Part shown: in pieces, positions 11,391 to 19,375 of the stretch
Layout: each line of letters starts with the position of its first letter
How positions within the stretch are numbered: position 1 is the stretch's first letter
DNA from: Ichthyophis bannanicus
Taxonomy: Eukaryota > Chordata > Amphibia > Gymnophiona > Ichthyophiidae
Reading direction: 5' to 3'
Length of the DNA: 64,000 nucleotides
NCBI GenBank assembly: GCA_033557465.1
Contig: CM066047.1
Coordinates: 3,286,001 to 3,350,000 of the forward strand
Notes under the pieces: model-generated
The model's database searches: none
What the model was told of the DNA's origin: nothing
Seen by the model: the letters and a program-made list of their open reading frames with translations, nothing else
Made by a program: the position numbers and the translations under genes

Positions 11391-13196
11391 ATGGAGAAGC
11401 CAGCCCCTGGATTTAAGAAGTGTACCAAATGTAATGCTGTTATTTCAGTCACAGACACCCATGACTGGTGTCTGAAATGTTTGGGGCCTGACCATTCCAT
11501 ACCGGACTGCCCATCTTGCTCCCACATGTCTAAACGTGGTCTGCAGAACCGGGCCAACAAATTCCATGTGCTGTTTGCTTCAGAGAATACAGCATCACAG
11601 TCATCCAGGTCTTCTTCTCCGGATGGATCTCAGGTAACCAAACCTTCTGTGGGCAAGTCCTCAAAGAGCAAATCTCCTTCAAAGCATCGAGAGGCTCTTA
11701 GCTTAGAACTTGAGGACCCTGCCCCAGCCAAACAACCCCGGCGGGAAGTCCAACTTCCAAAAACGCCAATTCAGGGGTCTCAGGTTGATATCGATGCTAC
11801 GGCCTCGACAGATCACCTGTTAGCCTGCTCTGGGGTACCGGGTCACTCCGGTACCGACATCCAGGCAGCTATGGCGTCCATGGGCGATACTGTACAGTCC
11901 ATGCAGCAGGCCGTCATGGCTTTCATTAAAGCTGCAACGCCATCGGTTCCGCTTTCAGCGGTTCCGGGCCCGATACCGGTATCGTCCGCCATGCCGGTAT
12001 CGAGGCCGTCCACCTCTAAACGCAAGTCGGTACCGTATGGGCTTTCGCTCCATACCGGTTCCATACCCGATACGCCCGATATCGATACCGATCGGTACGC
12101 GTATCGTGCGTTAGAGGAAAGCACCGATTCCTCTGAGGATTTTCACTCCTCTGATGATTCTGCTGAGTTTTCACTCAACTTACCTGAGGAGCCCTCTTCT
12201 CCTAAAAGGAGAATGTCCCCTCCAGAGGATTTGTCCTTCCAGGACTTTGTTTTAGATATGGCTACAGCCCTTTCTATTACCACATCCTCTGAAAAGGAAC
12301 CCAGATCCAAAAAACTGGATATTTTGGGATACTCAAAGGCCCCTAAGGAGGCAGTTACCCTGCCTATCCATGAAATCCTTCAAGAACAACTGATGGATTT
12401 CTGGGAAAATCCTTTGACTTTGTCTCCTTATTCCCGTAGGTTGGACACCATGTATAGGGTCCCTCCTTCTCCTGGTTTCCAAAAGACTCAATTGCCCCAC
12501 CACTCTATTGTGGTGAAGTCTGCAATGAAGAAGATTAGGAGTACCAAAAGGCACTCTTCCACCCCTCCAGGACGGGAATGTAAGACTTTGGACTCTTTTG
12601 GTAGGAAAATTTTCCAGGCTAGTATGCTTATAGCCAGGATTAATTCCTACAGTCTCTATATGGGCATGTTCCTGGAGGAACTTGCCAAAAAGGTGCGGCA
12701 TTTTGCCCCCTTTATCCCTGAGGATAAAAAGCAGGGTTTCCTTTCCCTAGTGAAACAACTCTTAGAGGTTTCTAAGTTCTCTAATAGGGCAGCATATGAT
12801 TCCTTTGAGGGAGCCAGTAGGGCTTCGGGCATTGCTATTGCAGCCCGACGTCTTGCTTGGCTCCAGGCCTCTGATCTGGAACCTTCGGTTCTAGATGGCT
12901 TACGTAATCTGCCCTGTACAGGTGAGAACTTATTTGGGGAAGAGTGGCAAATCAAAGCCACCCAGATGGATGCTGAAAATGCCACCTTGGAAAGACTTTC
13001 AAAGTCCACTTCAATTCCTACTAAGAAAACGTCTTTTAAAAGGCCTTACTATAAGAAGGCCAGAGTTGCTTCAAATACTGGCCAGCAGTCTTCTCAACCT
13101 CGCTATACTGCTAAGCGTCAGCAATCCAAACAAGCACGAGCTAAGCCTGCAGCAGCTACTGTAGCTCAGCAGGCTCCAACCCCTCAGGGGTTTTGA
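11391..13196 (+). CDS. DIRS-B ORF1, gag-like protein
   Basis: A 601-residue protein starting at the ATG at 11391, first in the element after the terminal repeat. The N-terminus has a zinc-binding-type arrangement: Cys11, Cys14, His24, Cys27, Cys30 and His35, then Cys40 and Cys43, reading CTKC...HDWCLKCLG. A middle region (residues about 150-240) is rich in Ser, Pro and Val and is encoded by GGTACCG/CGATACC units. An acidic stretch follows (EESTDSSEDFHSSDDSAEF), then the conserved block YRVPPSPGFQKTQLPHHS. The C-terminus is basic and rich in Gln, Ala and Lys, suiting nucleic-acid binding. By position and motifs it is the structural ORF of DIRS elements. The same protein is present, broken, in DIRS-A. 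The stop TGA (13194-13196) is followed at once by the RT frame, shifted by one base. Confidence 0.85.
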   Translation: MEKPAPGFKKCTKCNAVISVTDTHDWCLKCLGPDHSIPDCPSCSHMSKRGLQNRANKFHVLFASENTASQSSRSSSPDGSQVTKPSVGKSSKSKSPSKHREALSLELEDPAPAKQPRREVQLPKTPIQGSQVDIDATASTDHLLACSGVPGHSGTDIQAAMASMGDTVQSMQQAVMAFIKAATPSVPLSAVPGPIPVSSAMPVSRPSTSKRKSVPYGLSLHTGSIPDTPDIDTDRYAYRALEESTDSSEDFHSSDDSAEFSLNLPEEPSSPKRRMSPPEDLSFQDFVLDMATALSITTSSEKEPRSKKLDILGYSKAPKEAVTLPIHEILQEQLMDFWENPLTLSPYSRRLDTMYRVPPSPGFQKTQLPHHSIVVKSAMKKIRSTKRHSSTPPGRECKTLDSFGRKIFQASMLIARINSYSLYMGMFLEELAKKVRHFAPFIPEDKKQGFLSLVKQLLEVSKFSNRAAYDSFEGASRASGIAIAARRLAWLQASDLEPSVLDGLRNLPCTGENLFGEEWQIKATQMDAENATLERLSKSTSIPTKKTSFKRPYYKKARVASNTGQQSSQPRYTAKRQQSKQARAKPAAATVAQQAPTPQGF

Positions 13197-13197
13197 C

Positions 13198-15120
13198 TTG
13201 CTCCTAGGGAACTTGCCACTTCTGGTTCTAACACAACCAGAACCTCTCACCATACCCGGAAGGTTGGTTCACTTTGCTCCCAGATGGGAACAAATCACAA
13301 CAGAACAATGGACCCTCTCTATCATTCGAGAGGGTTACAAACTTCATTTCTCCAGCCTTCCTCCCCATCATATGGTGAGACCATTCAATTCTCCCCCATC
13401 TCTCCTAACCCTGTTGGGTCAAGAGGTTTCCTCTCTTCTTGCCCAAGGGGCCATAGAAGAGGTTCCTCTTCCTCAACAAGGGTCCGGTTTCTACTCCCCT
13501 TCTTTTCTCATTCCAAAGAAGACAGGGGGATTCAGACCAATCCTAGATCTGAGAGAATTGAACAAATTTCTCTTCAAGGAGAAATTCAAAATGCTGTCTC
13601 TCGGCATTCTCCTTCCTTACCTCCAGGGTCAGGACTGGCTTTGTTCTCTAGACCTACAGGATGCGTATACACATATACTCATCCATCCATCCCACAGAAA
13701 GTATCTTCGCTTTCTGTTTCAGGGAAAACATTTCCAATACAGAGTACTCCCCTTCGGTCTAGCCTCTGCTCCAAGAGTATTCACAAAATGCATGGCAGTC
13801 GTAGCCGCATTTCTAAGAGGCATGGGAATCTTTGTCTTCCCATATCTGGACGACTGGCTCATCCGAGCTCCAACTCAGTCACAGGCCCAGATTTCCCTGG
13901 ACCACACAAGGAGCCTTTTGCAGTATCTGGGACTGGTAGTAAACCTTTCCAAGTCCCAACTCATCCCTACTCAATCTCTAGAATTCATAGGGGCCCAGTT
14001 GGACACCATCACTGCAAGGGCCTACCTTCCACAGGTTCGAGGCCAGCGCCTCCTGAGTTTGGCCTCCCAAGCTCAGTCCAGCACTCACTTGACAGCCAGG
14101 GAAATGCTACGCCTACTGGGTCATATGGCCTCCACAGTGCATGTGGTGCCCTATGCTCGTCTTCATATGAGAGCAGCTCAATGGACCCTGGCCACTCAGT
14201 GGACTCAGGCGTCAGGAGCGCTCTCAGACCAAATACAAACCTCCGATCGTCTGTTTTGGTCCCTCCACTGGTGGACTTCCACCAAGAATCTGTTGTTGGG
14301 GGCTCCATTTCAACCATTGCTACCCCAAGCAACCCTCACAACAGATGCCTCCCAAACAGGGTGGGGAGCCCATCTGCAAACTCTCTCCACTCAGGGCACT
14401 TGGTCTCTACAGGAGACCACCCTTCATATCAATCTTCTGGAACTGCGAGCAATTTACCTTGCCCTCAAGGTCTTCCACTCCCTCCTAGCCAACCTCACTG
14501 TCCTAGTTCAGACGGACAATCAGGTGGCCATGTTTTACATAAACAAACAAGGAGGGACGGGCTCTCTGTCGCTTTGCAACGAAGCTCTAAGACTATGGGC
14601 CTTCGCCAGAGAGCATCAGATTCACCTGCTAGCAGTGTATCTCCCAGGAGTTCAAAACTCTCGGGCAGACAGGCTCAGTCGAGTTCTGCTGCCACACGAA
14701 TGGTCCCTACATTTGGACCAAATAAACCGAATCTTTCAGGAATGGGGGACCCCGGACATAGACCTCTTTGCAAGTCCGTGGAATGCCAAACTTCCCCGGT
14801 TCTGTTCCAGAACTCCGTGTCAGGGAGCTCAGGCTACGGACGCCTTTCTCCTGAATTGGAATCAGGCATTCCTATATGCCTTTCCACCCATTCCTTTGAT
14901 TCCCAAGACTCTGTTCAAACTCCAGAGGGATCATGGAACTATGATCCTCATAGCTCCACGCTGGCCACGCCAAGTGTGGTTCCCTCTACTTCTACAGCTC
15001 TCCCAGGGATCCTACTTGGATCTGGGAGCTGCGCCAGACCTCCTGTCTCAGGAGGAGGGGACTTTGTGGCACCCAAACCCCAAATCCCTTCACCTCAGTG
15101 CTTGGTTACTGAAGGCTTAA
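13198..15120 (+). CDS. DIRS-B reverse transcriptase/RNase H with C-terminal methyltransferase-like domain
   Basis: About 640 residues counted from 13198. The frame is open from 13165 but has no early ATG, so translation probably depends on frameshifting or re-initiation after ORF1. RT signatures in order: FLIPKKTGGFRPILDLRELN (about residues 105-125), catalytic LDLQDAY (Asp152), FGLASAP (about 186-192) and YLDD (216-219). RNase H follows: TTDASQTGWG (Asp383), LLELRAIYLAL, QTDNQVA and the final Asp in NSRADRLS. The C-terminal part, with DIDLFASPWNAKL, YAFPPIPLIP and IAPRWPRQVWFP, matches the extra domain of DIRS polyproteins described as Dam-like methyltransferase. Its function is inferred from the family. 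All RT and RNase H catalytic residues I can check are present. The ORF lies inside a second open frame that ends with the recombinase. Confidence 0.9.
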   Translation: MLLGNLPLLVLTQPEPLTIPGRLVHFAPRWEQITTEQWTLSIIREGYKLHFSSLPPHHMVRPFNSPPSLLTLLGQEVSSLLAQGAIEEVPLPQQGSGFYSPSFLIPKKTGGFRPILDLRELNKFLFKEKFKMLSLGILLPYLQGQDWLCSLDLQDAYTHILIHPSHRKYLRFLFQGKHFQYRVLPFGLASAPRVFTKCMAVVAAFLRGMGIFVFPYLDDWLIRAPTQSQAQISLDHTRSLLQYLGLVVNLSKSQLIPTQSLEFIGAQLDTITARAYLPQVRGQRLLSLASQAQSSTHLTAREMLRLLGHMASTVHVVPYARLHMRAAQWTLATQWTQASGALSDQIQTSDRLFWSLHWWTSTKNLLLGAPFQPLLPQATLTTDASQTGWGAHLQTLSTQGTWSLQETTLHINLLELRAIYLALKVFHSLLANLTVLVQTDNQVAMFYINKQGGTGSLSLCNEALRLWAFAREHQIHLLAVYLPGVQNSRADRLSRVLLPHEWSLHLDQINRIFQEWGTPDIDLFASPWNAKLPRFCSRTPCQGAQATDAFLLNWNQAFLYAFPPIPLIPKTLFKLQRDHGTMILIAPRWPRQVWFPLLLQLSQGSYLDLGAAPDLLSQEEGTLWHPNPKSLHLSAWLLKA

Positions 15121-16157
15121 GCCTTCAAGACTTTCATCTTTCCCAACCAGTGAAAGATATCCTTTCTGCCTCTAGGAAACCCTCTACCAGGCGTTCCTAT
15201 GCTTTCAAATGGAAACGTTTTTCCATTTGGTGTGCTCAGCAGGGTCTTGACCCTCTGGCACTTCCTTTGAATTCTCTTCTTGATTATCTCCTGCATCTAT
15301 CCAATGCAGGCCTCAAGACGAATTCGGTAAGAGTCCATTTAAGCGCTATTGCAGCATCCTTGAAACATATAAATGGACAACCTATCTCCTCTCATCCTCT
15401 TGTTGCAAGATTCATGAGAGGCCTGACTCTCACTAAACCTCCCATCAGACCACCCCCGGTCGCATGGGATTTGAATCTAGTGCTCGGTCAACTTATGAAG
15501 CCACCTTTTGAGCCAATGTTTTCCACCTCCTTGAAATTTCTTTCCTGGAAGGTCATCTTCCTCATTGCAGTCACTTCGGCTCGCCGCATCAGTGAGCTGC
15601 AGGCTTTAGTGGCTAATCCACCTTACACAAGATTTCATCATGATAAGGTGGTCCTTAGGACGAATCCCCACTTTATGCCTAAAGTGGTCTCGCCTTTTCA
15701 TCTTAATCAAGAGGTATATCTACCTGTCTTTTTTCCAGCTCCTCATGCATCCAATGCAGAGAGGAACCTTCATACTCTGGATTGTAAAAGAGCTCTCGCT
15801 TTTTACCTTAATAGGACTCAGCCACATCGAAAGTCTTCTCAACTTTTTGTGGCCTTTGATCCTTCCCATTTGGGACTTCCAGTCTCCAAGCGTACACTTT
15901 CCAATTGGATTGCTCAGTGTATTTCTTTTGCTTACCAGAGCAAAAACATTTCTCTGGAAGGCCATGTCACTGCTCACAATGTGAGGGCCATGGCAACTTC
16001 TATGGCTCATCTGCACTCTGTTTCCATAGATCAGATCTGTCGAGCCGCTACCTGGGCCTCGGTTCATACCTTCACAGCCCATTACTGTTTGGACAAGGAC
16101 TCCCGCCGGGATGCCTTGTTTGGCCAGGCTGTCCTCAAGCACCTGTTCCATTCCTAA
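13284..16157 (+). CDS. DIRS-B tyrosine recombinase
   Basis: The frame is open for 957 codons from the ATG at 13284. Its first 610 or so codons overlap the RT ORF in another frame and look low-complexity (Ser, Pro, Gln), so the functional protein may start further in. The recombinase proper occupies about residues 620-957. An N-terminal helical part (STRRSYAFKWKRFSIWC) resembles the SAM-like domain of phage integrases. The catalytic part has the complete tetrad: Arg767 or Arg768 (SARRISEL), His898 and Arg901 (AHNVRAMA) and Tyr934 (AHYCLD). This enzyme is expected to insert the circular DNA copy into the genome by strand exchange without target duplication. The frame ends at the TAA at 16155-16157, just ahead of the internal complementary region. 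Confidence 0.88.
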   Translation: MGTNHNRTMDPLYHSRGLQTSFLQPSSPSYGETIQFSPISPNPVGSRGFLSSCPRGHRRGSSSSTRVRFLLPFFSHSKEDRGIQTNPRSERIEQISLQGEIQNAVSRHSPSLPPGSGLALFSRPTGCVYTYTHPSIPQKVSSLSVSGKTFPIQSTPLRSSLCSKSIHKMHGSRSRISKRHGNLCLPISGRLAHPSSNSVTGPDFPGPHKEPFAVSGTGSKPFQVPTHPYSISRIHRGPVGHHHCKGLPSTGSRPAPPEFGLPSSVQHSLDSQGNATPTGSYGLHSACGALCSSSYESSSMDPGHSVDSGVRSALRPNTNLRSSVLVPPLVDFHQESVVGGSISTIATPSNPHNRCLPNRVGSPSANSLHSGHLVSTGDHPSYQSSGTASNLPCPQGLPLPPSQPHCPSSDGQSGGHVLHKQTRRDGLSVALQRSSKTMGLRQRASDSPASSVSPRSSKLSGRQAQSSSAATRMVPTFGPNKPNLSGMGDPGHRPLCKSVECQTSPVLFQNSVSGSSGYGRLSPELESGIPICLSTHSFDSQDSVQTPEGSWNYDPHSSTLATPSVVPSTSTALPGILLGSGSCARPPVSGGGDFVAPKPQIPSPQCLVTEGLSLQDFHLSQPVKDILSASRKPSTRRSYAFKWKRFSIWCAQQGLDPLALPLNSLLDYLLHLSNAGLKTNSVRVHLSAIAASLKHINGQPISSHPLVARFMRGLTLTKPPIRPPPVAWDLNLVLGQLMKPPFEPMFSTSLKFLSWKVIFLIAVTSARRISELQALVANPPYTRFHHDKVVLRTNPHFMPKVVSPFHLNQEVYLPVFFPAPHASNAERNLHTLDCKRALAFYLNRTQPHRKSSQLFVAFDPSHLGLPVSKRTLSNWIAQCISFAYQSKNISLEGHVTAHNVRAMATSMAHLHSVSIDQICRAATWASVHTFTAHYCLDKDSRRDALFGQAVLKHLFHS

Positions 16158-16252
16158 ACAACTCCTGCCCACCTTCCCAGAATGGATGCCTGAGATCCAT
16201 ACGAAGATGGCGAACCTTTACAGGGGATCCCATGCATCTAAGCTAGGGAGTC

Positions 16253-16349
16253 CCCATATGTGAGGACTTATTCCTGCTTGTTCCTGGAGATAGCACAGTT
16301 ACTTACCTGTAACAGGTGATCTCTGGGAACAGCAGGAATTAGTCCTCAC
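16253..16349 (+). repeat. DIRS-B internal complementary region
   Basis: 16253-16293 (41 bases) is the exact reverse complement of the left end of the element. 16294-16349 (56 bases) is the exact reverse complement of the right end (16562-16617). Together they spell the closed junction of both ends, the template for completing the termini in the DIRS replication model. Confidence 0.92.
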
Positions 16350-16430
16350 AACCCACCCACCTCCCCTAGGAGTTGTATCTTTTATCTATCTATCTTCCTG
16401 TCCTCTCTCTGTTGACTCAGCTATAAACTC

Positions 16431-16617
16431 GAAACTGAGGAGAGCTGTTCAGGAAGGCGGGAAGGCAGTGCGCATGTGCAGTGGGAGGTCCCAAAAGCTT
16501 CTATTCTAAGAAGCTGGGGAGCTTTCCCGCACGGGCTCCGTCGGTACCGACGTACCCATATGTGAGGACTAATTCCTGCTGTTCCCAGAGATCACCTGTT
16601 ACAGGTAAGTAACTGTG
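16431..16617 (-). repeat. DIRS-B right inverted terminal repeat and terminus
   Basis: 16431-16580 pairs with 11027-11176. 16581-16617 is the end-specific extension, including a small self-complementary stretch (GATCACCTGTTACAGGTAAG). Host CR1 DNA resumes at 16618. Confidence 0.92.
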
Positions 16618-16675
16618 CTTTATCTGCCATCATATACTATGTTATGTTATCTGGGTAGCGGTGATATTGCATGGC
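16618..16675 (+). repeat. CR1-like LINE 3' end, continuation after DIRS-B
   Basis: Begins CTTTATCTGCCATCATATACTATG, the direct continuation of the CR1-like 3' end cut at 11011. The uninterrupted version is at 23891-23935. Confidence 0.8.
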
Positions 16676-16687
16676 TACCCTAATAGT

Positions 16688-17271
16688 GAGTCAACCTATA
16701 TAAGCTCTTCCAAACACAATATTATCAAACTACAAAATACCATTCAAAACACAATATAGACAAAGGCAGTGGGACCTCAGGATAACCGGATATCTCACAC
16801 AAAGTGAAAATATCACCTTAAAGAGCAACTGACGCTCCCATCGGTCACCAAAGCCCACCACAAACTCATCCACATTCATCAAAAAAATCACAACTCACAA
16901 TAAGACCAAATAACTCTGGGAAAAGACACCTTCACACACCATACAGTCACACACCAACACACATAAGCGTCTTAGGACAATAAAGTAAGCAAATGCCACA
17001 GTTTGCACCAAGGCTGCACATGGACCCCTAAAATAGAAAAAATAGATACTAGGGTCTGCAAGTACGTATCTTAAAACTGCAAGTCTTCCAGCAGCCACAG
17101 ACAGATCCAACAATGGAGTGCGATCCTCAGAGCAAAAAGCTATTAAATTACCAACGGCACAGTTCAGCGGAGAGAAAAGTAGTATTAAACTTCCAATATC
17201 TATGGTTTAAAACGCAACCCTACAGGAGCTACTGTTTTGCCAAACCAAAGGCATTATCAAGGGTTAAGCAA
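16688..17271 (-). repeat. PLE left arm (LTR-like)
   Basis: Reverse complement matches 17785-18417. It includes a mutated hammerhead-like core on the minus strand (17213-17271): the CTGATGA box reads TTGATAA and the GAAA box has lost its G, so it should be inactive. Confidence 0.8.
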
Positions 17272-17394
17272 TCGCCGCAAAAACGCTTCTGCAAATGTTC
17301 AAAACTGCCATTCCACCGCTGCAACCAAGACGGCGTGTGACGCACCACTTATCCCACACACACCAACCAATCACAACCTCCACGCTCAATGATG

Positions 17395-17943
17395 TCAACA
17401 ACTACACAACGAATATCCAATCACACATACAGACAGGATGGAACCACACAGTGCCCTCATACGACATATCACTTTTGAACATCGGCATGTGCAATCAAAA
17501 AAGATATCAAAACAGGGTCCATTCGATTTTAACCCCTTAGGGTGCAAGGTCTGCAATGTAAAAATCCACCATTGTTCCTTCCGTAGAAGGATTTTATTCC
17601 AATCACCTCCTCTAACATTCTGAGGGACATGTTCCAAAACTGTGCAGCTTAAATCATCAAATCGATGATGAAAATCAATACAGTGTTGTACCAAAGGTGT
17701 ATCCACACGTGCTTTATGAAGGCTGTACTTATGTTCAGATAGCCGCATTCTCAATGGTTGTGAAGTCTTCCCAACAGTGAAGTCTTGCTTAACCCCTGAT
17801 GATGCCTTTGGTTTGGCGAAACAGTAGCTCGTGTAGGGTTGCGTTTTAAACCATAGATATTGGAAGTTTAATACTACTTTTCTCTCCGCTGAACTGTGCC
17901 GTTGGTAATTTAATAGCTTTTTGCTCTGAAGATTGCACTCCAT
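17395..17943 (-). pseudogene. GIY-YIG endonuclease fragment of a Penelope-like element
   Basis: A minus-strand open frame of 182 codons. Its first 55 or so codons come from the inverted arm and are not a protein domain. From about residue 55 it reads VGKTSQPLRMRLSEHKYSL, then HCIDFHH, VLEHVP, RGGDWNKILLRKEQWWIFTL and LHPKGL, the conserved second half of the GIY-YIG domain of PLE polyproteins, with the catalytic-region Arg and the Glu of REQWW. The GIY and YIG strands themselves and the whole reverse transcriptase are missing because the copy is cut at the arm boundary. It is not a working enzyme. An R4- or Dong-type LINE is a less likely source. Confidence 0.72.
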
Positions 17944-18417
17944 TGTTGGATCTGTCTGTGGCTGCTGGAAGACTTGCAGTTTTCAGATAAGTACTTGCAA
18001 ACCCTATTGGGTTGGTGCTATTTTTCTGTATTTAGTATCTATTTTTCTATTTTAGGGGTCCATGTGCAGTCTTGGTGGATCCAGGTGCAAACTGTGGCAT
18101 TTGCTTACTTTATTGTCCTAAGACGCTTATGTGTGTATGGTGTGTTGGTGTGTGACTGTATGGTGTGTGAAGGTGCCTTTTCCCAGAGTTATTTGGTCTT
18201 ATTGTGAGTTGTGATTTTTTTGATGAACGTGGATGAGTTTGTGGTGGGCTTTGGTGACCGATGATGTGAGCGTCAGTTGCTCTTTAAGGTGATATTTTCA
18301 CTTTGTGTGAGATATCCAGTTATTCTGAGGTCCCACTGCCTTTGTCAATATTGTGTTTTGAATGGTATTTTGTAGTTTGATAATATTGTGTTTGGAAGAG
18401 CTTATATAGGTTGACTC
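17785..18417 (+). repeat. PLE right arm (LTR-like, inverted)
   Basis: Inverted partner of 16688-17271. The outer end GGTTGACTC mirrors GAGTCAACC at 16688. It carries the better-preserved hammerhead-like motif. Confidence 0.8.
17789..17842 (+). ncRNA. Hammerhead-ribozyme-like motif in PLE arm
   Basis: The conserved boxes are in the right order and spacing. CTGATGA is at 17796-17802 and GAAA at 17818-17821. Stem II is GCC/GGC (804-806 with 815-817) with one extra U at 17803. Stem III is A-C-A with T-G-T (821-823 with 832-834). Stem I is AACCC with GGGTT (791-795 with 836-840), giving a cleavage site after the A of GTA at 17835. Minimal hammerheads with very short stem III are known from the LTR-like ends of Penelope-like elements. 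The unpaired U beside stem II is unusual and may weaken activity. Confidence 0.6.
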
Positions 18418-18464
18418 ATTGTTTGGCTCTTGCACAGTTATTTGACATAGTACCCTGATAGTGA

Positions 18465-18884
18465 TCCATGGCTAAAATTAGGCCAGCTTTTGGCTTGCCT
18501 AGTTGTAGCTGTGGATGCTAACTGGGTAGCTGTGCAATATCACCACCACCTGATAAGGTTCTGCAACAGTTTCCTCTATACACCAAACCCAGATATTCAA
18601 TGTGTCGCCACAGCATTGAATATTTGGGGTTAGGGGGGCAGGGCTATGCACCGTAGTGGCACATAGCCTGCCCAGATGAATATCAGGCCCTTAGCCTCTT
18701 CCTAAATGTAAGTACATGAGTAAGACCTCTTAATTCAGAAGGAATAGAGTTCCATAACCGGGGACAGTGTTAGAAAGTACTTGAGAATACACTTCAGTGA
18801 AAACCAAAAATCTCACGGGGGGGGGGGAAGAGAACAGTCAGGAGAGGTTGACCTGCTGATCACACCCCTTATCCTAGAGCAGGT
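18465..18884. other. Unassigned DNA right of the PLE
   Basis: No gene is recognised. A GATATTCAA-type phrase at 18590-18700 resembles 9640-9760. A short G run lies at about 18817-18827. Confidence 0.4.
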
Positions 18885-19012
18885 GTGGTCAACTGCAATC
18901 CTGGAGAGCCACAAGCCAGCTTGGTTTTCAGATGTCCCTAATGAATATTCATGAGATATTTGCATACAATAGGAGGCAGTAGATGCAGATATATGTCATG
19001 ATTATTCAGAGG
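18885..19012. repeat. Palindromic MITE-like element, copy 3 (partial)
   Basis: Left half and core of the family: GGTTTTCAG, AATGAATATTCATGAGA, ATTTGCATACAAT and GGAGGCAGT. The right arm is degraded. Confidence 0.6.
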
Positions 19013-19019
19013 TATCACC

Positions 19020-19375
19020 AAGCTCTCAACCTTCCATAAAGAACTGAAGACCACTTTAGTCAGAGAGCACTTCAAGGACTAAACAGTTTACAACCTCTCC
19101 TGACCCCAGTAGTCAACCCCCAGCACACCTACAAGTCGTTAGACAGAAAACTGCACATTCCAAAATTACTCACTTAGATTGCAACTGTAACATCTAACGT
19201 TATTTGGAGTTACAGGTTAAATGTATCAATAATCATGTTCTCTGCTGCATTTGTACATTGTATCTAAAGTTAAAGTTAAACTGAGTTCCCAGGACCATGT
19301 AAAAATCATGTTATATTGTTCTATATAAGCCACTTTGATTACTTGACTAAGCAGTATTAACAAATAGATGGATTT
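19020..19375 (+). pseudogene. L2-like LINE 3' end
   Basis: Translates near 19025 to LSTFHKELKTTLVREHFKD, matching the conserved last residues of L2-group ORF2 (FRKxLKTxLF pattern). A 3' untranslated end with ATATAAGCCACTTTGATTAC...AGCAGTATTAACAAATAG follows, the stem-and-tail form of the group. Everything upstream is missing. Confidence 0.6.

Larger units (their letters stand above)
11012..16617 (+). mobile_element. DIRS-like retrotransposon, intact reading frames (DIRS-B)
   Basis: Full-length DIRS element of 5606 bases. It carries left and right inverted terminal repeats (11027-11176 and 16431-16580), a gag-like ORF (11391-13196), an RT/RNase H ORF (about 13198-15120), a tyrosine recombinase ORF ending at 16157, and an internal complementary region (16253-16349). 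Both ends are fixed by comparison with an uninterrupted relative of the host CR1 3' end at 23891: left flank ...TATTGGT plus right flank CTTTATCTGCC rebuild that site exactly. No bases are duplicated, as expected for recombinase-mediated insertion. All three frames are open and the terminal repeats are almost identical, so the insertion is young and could be active. Confidence 0.93.
16688..18450 (-). mobile_element. Penelope-like element, truncated, with inverted LTR-like arms
   Basis: Two long inverted arms (16688-17271 and 17785-18417) share most of their sequence with indels, and between them lies a fragment of a GIY-YIG endonuclease on the minus strand. A truncated Penelope-like element (PLE) next to an inverted copy of its LTR-like end is a known arrangement for this group. 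The coding part is cut at the arm boundary, so most of the ORF (the RT and the start of the endonuclease) is missing. A near-repeat TACCCTAATAGTGA (16676-16689) and TACCCTGATAGTGA (18451-18464) could be a target-site duplication with one mismatch, which sets the suggested right limit at 18450. Confidence 0.75.

Noticed and set aside
13284..15000. First 600 codons of the recombinase frame as a separate gene
   Set aside because: It overlaps the clearly conserved RT in another frame and is compositionally odd; kept only as a possible extension.
17113..17340. Plus-strand frame starting MECDPQSKKLLNYQRHS as a gene
   Set aside because: It is the mirror of the arm sequence at 17943-17785; the arms are LTR-like, not coding.
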